Part shown: in pieces, positions 60,770 through 64,000 of the stretch
Numbering within the stretch: position 1 is the first letter of the stretch
Layout of the letters: the number at the start of each line of letters is the position of its first letter
NCBI GenBank assembly: GCA_964058845.1
Contig: CAXKVR010000034.1
Span: 806,001 to 870,000 of the forward strand
Origin: Carex sylvatica
Taxonomy: Eukaryota; Streptophyta; Magnoliopsida; Poales; Cyperaceae
Direction: 5' to 3'
Length of the DNA stretch: 64,000 bases
Program-made: the position numbers and the translations under genes
Notes under the pieces: generated by a model
Database searches by the model: none
Seen by the model: the letters and a program-made list of their open reading frames with translations, nothing else
Told to the model about the DNA's origin: nothing

Positions 60770-62186
60770 CGTCATCTTGATCTATGTTGTCTTGATTTTC
60801 GGCATCTTCCTCGTCTTCCTCGTTACCCTCTTGTTGAGCTGCCGCTGCCTCTTATTCGGCTTGAGCAGTTGTTGCCGCTTCGCACTGCCTTGCCAACTCT
60901 TCCTCTCTTCTTATTACAGCCCTTCTTTGGTATGGCGGTGTGGGTGGATCATCCTCATAATTAGGATTGTTGTGCATGTATTCCTTGCGGGCATAGAAAT
61001 TTGCCGATGCAACCTCGGCTTCCATCTCATCCATGCGGTGCTCAAAAGCGTCCATGCGGCCATCTATGTGGATGCACAAATCGCCAATGGAGGTATTGAT
61101 GGTCTGCATAAAGTCCTACATTTGTTGCATTGATGGCCCTCCTTGTGGTTGTGCAGCGGCGGCAGCCTGTTGCGGCTCGGCAGGAAGTTCAAGTGGTGGT
61201 GGCAGTTGTGGCTCAAGTGACTCATCCACTATTTTTCACGTCTCATAGTTCAATGGATCGATTCCGGTTTGGAGTGGTAGCCGGTGTCGGATTCTTACTG
61301 ATCCCAAATTGATCCATGCTTCATGAATTTCATCCCACCTAATTAGTCATGCCCTTTTCAAGACATCTAGGTCAACCAAAGTGGGACCTGACACCTCATC
61401 ATCTCCTGTAAGGATGTTCAAAATTCAGGCAATTTTTGTGATTATGCCCTCAATGCGCACTATCCCGCCTGATTGCTTATTTGTTGCTACCAAGTTGATA
61501 TGTTTAGCCAAGTTATAGCCGAGATGTGGCATGTAATCCATCTCTCCATTGTTCCTTCGAAGAATGCTGCACACATATACCATATCGTCGAGGTTGAAGA
61601 CCGAAGCGGTCTCCCCTCGGACAAAAAGAGTATGAGAGAGTACCCGTTGGAGATAGCGGAGTGTTGGGTGAAAAATATTTTTGACTCTCTGCGGGCCAAG
61701 TTCTCCATCATGGCATGTGTACAAGTGGAATTGGTGCTCATTCAAGTCATAAAAAAAGTTGAGGATCGTTCGCATACGCTCAACATTTTCGGTGGGTAGG
61801 CTGAATCCGACAATGAGTTCTGTGGTGTGCATTTCATGACGGTATCCGCCAAGGTTGAACGGCATAACCCGCAAGGCCCGGTCAAATGAGTAGGAGGAAA
61901 GGAACTCGATCGTGATTCATTTGTAAGTTGGGACCTCGTCGCATAGGAACTCCCACAAACCGAGCCGCTCGGTAAACATTTGCACCTCAGCTGTGAGTCC
62001 CAACTGCTCCAGAGTGGCTCTGGATATCCACCTAGACGGCTCGAGGGTTCGATGAAACTCAAGTATGTTTTTTCGGATCTCTTGATTAGGAGTCAATGGT
62101 GCTGCGGGTGGATATGCGAGAGGTTATCTACTGCTTTGGCCTTTGCCCCTCTCAGCCCTTGCCTTCTTTGATTTTCTTAACATCAT
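60770..62186 (-). pseudogene. Athila-type ORF1 (post-pol ORF), broken
   Basis: The minus strand starts MLRKSKKARAERGKGQSSR and continues, across stops, through ILEFHRTLEPSRWISRATLE, VMPFNLGGYRHEMHTTELIV and LHHLF-free segments such as YMPHLGYNLAKHINLVATNK. A Gln/Pro-rich stretch and a coiled acidic tail (MDAFEHRMDEMEAEVAS) follow. This arrangement matches the plant Athila ORF-1 family found after pol; its role is unknown, though an envelope-like origin has been proposed. At least six in-frame stops are visible (near 62128, 61921, 61425, 61344, 61239 and 61119). Confidence in the family rests on position and layout as much as on motifs. Confidence 0.72.
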
Positions 62187-62812
62187 TGCTCGTTGGAGAT
62201 ACCAAAATTTTGAGAAACGACGATTGAATGGCTTGTGAGAAGTGAGTTCTTCGATTTTGGAGAAGAGAAGAGAAAGAGGAGAAGGGAAAAAGGGTAGAAA
62301 AAGGAGAGGGGAAAGAGAAATAGGTAGAGGAAGAAGGTTTTCGGGTTTGGAAGAGAGAAAACCGTGATTTGGGATATGGAAACGAAAGGGCGCGAAGAAA
62401 AATGAAGGGTTCGGTTTAAAAGAGAGAGGATCTGGGTCGAGTGCGGACGCACTAATATTGAGTGCGGGTTCTCCATCCGCACAAAAAAAAATGTCTGCAT
62501 TAATTCAAATTCTCCTGGGTGCGGATGCACTGGATCTAAGTGCGGGTGCTCCATCCGCACCGACAAAGATTTTTTTAAATTTATCAAATTTTTGAAATAA
62601 TTAAAAACTTACCTCGGATGCTGACGCACTGGGAATATTTTTTCCTGTTTTTCGTCCTGAAAATTTCGTAGAATTAGTAAATCATAAATTTGGTTATTTA
62701 AAATTAAATTAAGTAAAAATAAAGTGCAGTAAGTAAATAAAACAATAAAAAATTGGTTGCCTCCCAACAAGCACTCAATTTCACGTTGTGAGCTCGACAT
62801 GATTCGGGCTCA
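62187..62812. other. Spacer between pol and the Athila ORF, with palindromes
   Basis: It contains four GTGCGG..CGCAC palindromes at 62438-62562, a G/A-rich tract at 62255-62330 and no conserved coding. Its minus-strand reading frames look like leader sequence. Confidence 0.6.
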
Positions 62813-64000
62813 CTATTGAGTGTGTGGGTCGTTTAGGAGAATTTTCTCCTTCTCGTTTATCGGATTCGCATAGTTGAAATGTTTGAGGTGATGTCCATTC
62901 ACCTTGAATGCTCCGGTTCAATTGCTCCATGATTGAACACCTTCCTTACCTTGTACGGGTCATTCCATTTTGATCTTAATTTTCCGGGAAGAGTCGGAGT
63001 CTTGAGTTGTACAATAGAACCATGTCTCCTTCTTGAAAATCTCACTTTATGATGCATTTATCGTGCCACTTCTTCGTCTTTTTCTTGTATAGTTTGGCAT
63101 TTTCATACGCATTGAGGCGTAATTCTTCCAATTCGTGTAGATCGAGAACTCTCTTCGCACCAGCATCCCTCATGTCAAAGTTTAGGTCCCTTATTGCCCA
63201 ATAAGCTTTGTGCTCAAGTTCAACCGACAAATGGCATGACTTTCTATACACAAGTTTAAAAGGGGTCATACCTATGTGTGTTTTGAAGGAGGTTCGGTAT
63301 GCCCAAAGAGATTCATCTAGTTGAGTGACCAATCTTTTCTTGATGTGTTGACCACCTTTTGTAATATGCTTTTAATCTCTCGATTGGATACCTCCACTTG
63401 TCCGCTTGTTTGAGGATGGTATGGTGTTGCTACTTTATGCTTGACTCCATACTTAAGTAGAAGAGCGTCGAATTGGCGGTTGATGAAATGAGAGCCGCCA
63501 TCACTAATCACCACCCGGGGTAGTCCAAACCTAGGAAATATATAGTTTTCTTAAAGAGTTTTCTTACCACGGTAGAGTTGGCGGTTGGGCTAGCCACGGC
63601 TTCAACCCATTTCGAAACATAATCTATCGCTGCAAGGATGTACTTGTTATTGCAAGAACTCAAAAAGGGTCCCATGAAGTCTATCCCCCAAATATCAAAT
63701 AGCTCTACTTCTAGGATTCCGTTGAGGGACATCTCATGCCTTCGAGATATGTTTCCGGTCCTTTGACATTTGTCGTACCTAAGTACATATTCGCTTGCAT
63801 CTTTAAAAAGCGTGGCCCAATAAAACCCTGCTTGAAGGACCTTGGCGGCGGTTTTCCTTGTTGAAGCGTGTCCTCCATAGGCGGATTAGTGGCAATGGTG
63901 GAGAATTTGTTCAGTTTCTTCTTTAGGTACACATCTCCTATGGATTCCATCTACCCCCAATTTGAATAACAACGGTTCGTCCCAAAAATATTATTTTACA
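62813..64000 (-). pseudogene. Athila-like integrase and pol C-terminus, broken, partial
   Basis: Read on the minus strand from the right edge. The zinc-binding region comes first (HHCH, then [16 protein letters not shown]). The catalytic core has [31 protein letters not shown] and [20 protein letters not shown], which supply the D, D and E of the active site. The connecting part is DESLWAYRTSFKTHIGMTPF and VYRKSCHLSVELEHKAYWAI. The tail VNGHHLKHFNYANP ends at a stop at 62813. Frameshifts lie near 63540 and 63325 and a stop lies in the zinc finger. Integrase would insert the element's DNA into the genome; this copy cannot. It continues beyond the window. Confidence 0.9.

Larger units (their letters stand above)
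59001..64000 (-). mobile_element. Second Athila-like Gypsy element, incomplete at the window edge
   Basis: On the minus strand, integrase enters from the right edge, followed by a spacer and an Athila-type ORF (60770-62186). Then comes non-coding DNA with CCCCAAGCTTGAACATTGCT (about 59430) and CCCCAAGCTTGGATCAAGC (about 59758), like the first Gypsy fragment. Order pol then extra ORF is that of Athila elements. No LTR was recognised; the left limit near 59000 is set by where Copia-like sequence ends. Confidence 0.75.

Noticed and set aside
61742..62062. 106-codon minus-strand ORF and plus-strand ORFs near 61.5 kb
   Set aside because: Out of frame with the Athila-type ORF, which has the meaningful translation.

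Overview
The window is nuclear DNA of a flowering plant, most likely a eudicot. It is AT-rich and has GT-AG introns, plant-specific gene families, and a dense layer of Ty1/Copia and Ty3/Gypsy (Athila-like) retrotransposons, Mutator-like elements and fold-back MITEs. I cannot name the species from the sequence.

Host genes. Five genes look intact. Four have introns, and I rebuilt their exons by hand; in each case the joined length is a multiple of three. (1) 506-2803, minus: a membrane-anchored protein disulfide isomerase of the PDIL5-2 type, 5 exons, 414 aa. (2) 7150-8058, minus: a 95-aa mitochondrial protein resembling cytochrome c oxidase subunit 7c, 2 exons. (3) 9661-14389, plus: an EI24 homologue, 11 exons, 309 aa. 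It is divergent from gene 2 across about 1.6 kb. (4) 30582-31052, plus: an intronless 156-aa protein with the plant FSWE..PG.P motif. (5) 39215-42949, minus: a PSK SIMULATOR-type protein with DUF3475 and DUF668, 11 exons, 629 aa. Genes 4 and 5 converge. The genes act in ER protein folding, respiration, ER/autophagy membranes and peptide-hormone growth signalling, with no sign of joint regulation.

Transposons. Around 4.1-5.0 kb lies a Copia remnant whose two parts face opposite ways. A solo LTR with a perfect target duplication sits at 5912-7014. A Copia element with both LTRs, primer site, polypurine tract and 5-bp target duplication, but an internally deleted body, covers 21257-26295. A second solo LTR lies at 48220-49066. 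A 1.18-kb fold-back element with a 10-bp target duplication lies at 17379-18555. Many smaller inverted-repeat MITEs sit in introns and spacers.

From 49 kb to the right edge everything is transposon-derived and nested: a decayed FAR1/MULE transposase (50.1-51.7 kb) followed by an 81-bp minisatellite that is split by an Athila-like Gypsy fragment (52.0-56.2 kb); a Copia gag/leader fragment (57.5-59.0 kb); and a second Athila-like element (59.0-64.0 kb) that leaves the window inside its integrase.

Most unusual signals. Short GC-rich palindromes are repeated many times in unrelated retroelements and, in one case, inside the gag reading frame. A tandemly repeated stem-loop in a Copia leader shows compensatory base changes. 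An 81-bp repeat keeps a 27-codon frame. A dispersed hairpin family is built around GAGATATCTC. No tRNA, rRNA or CRISPR array was seen.
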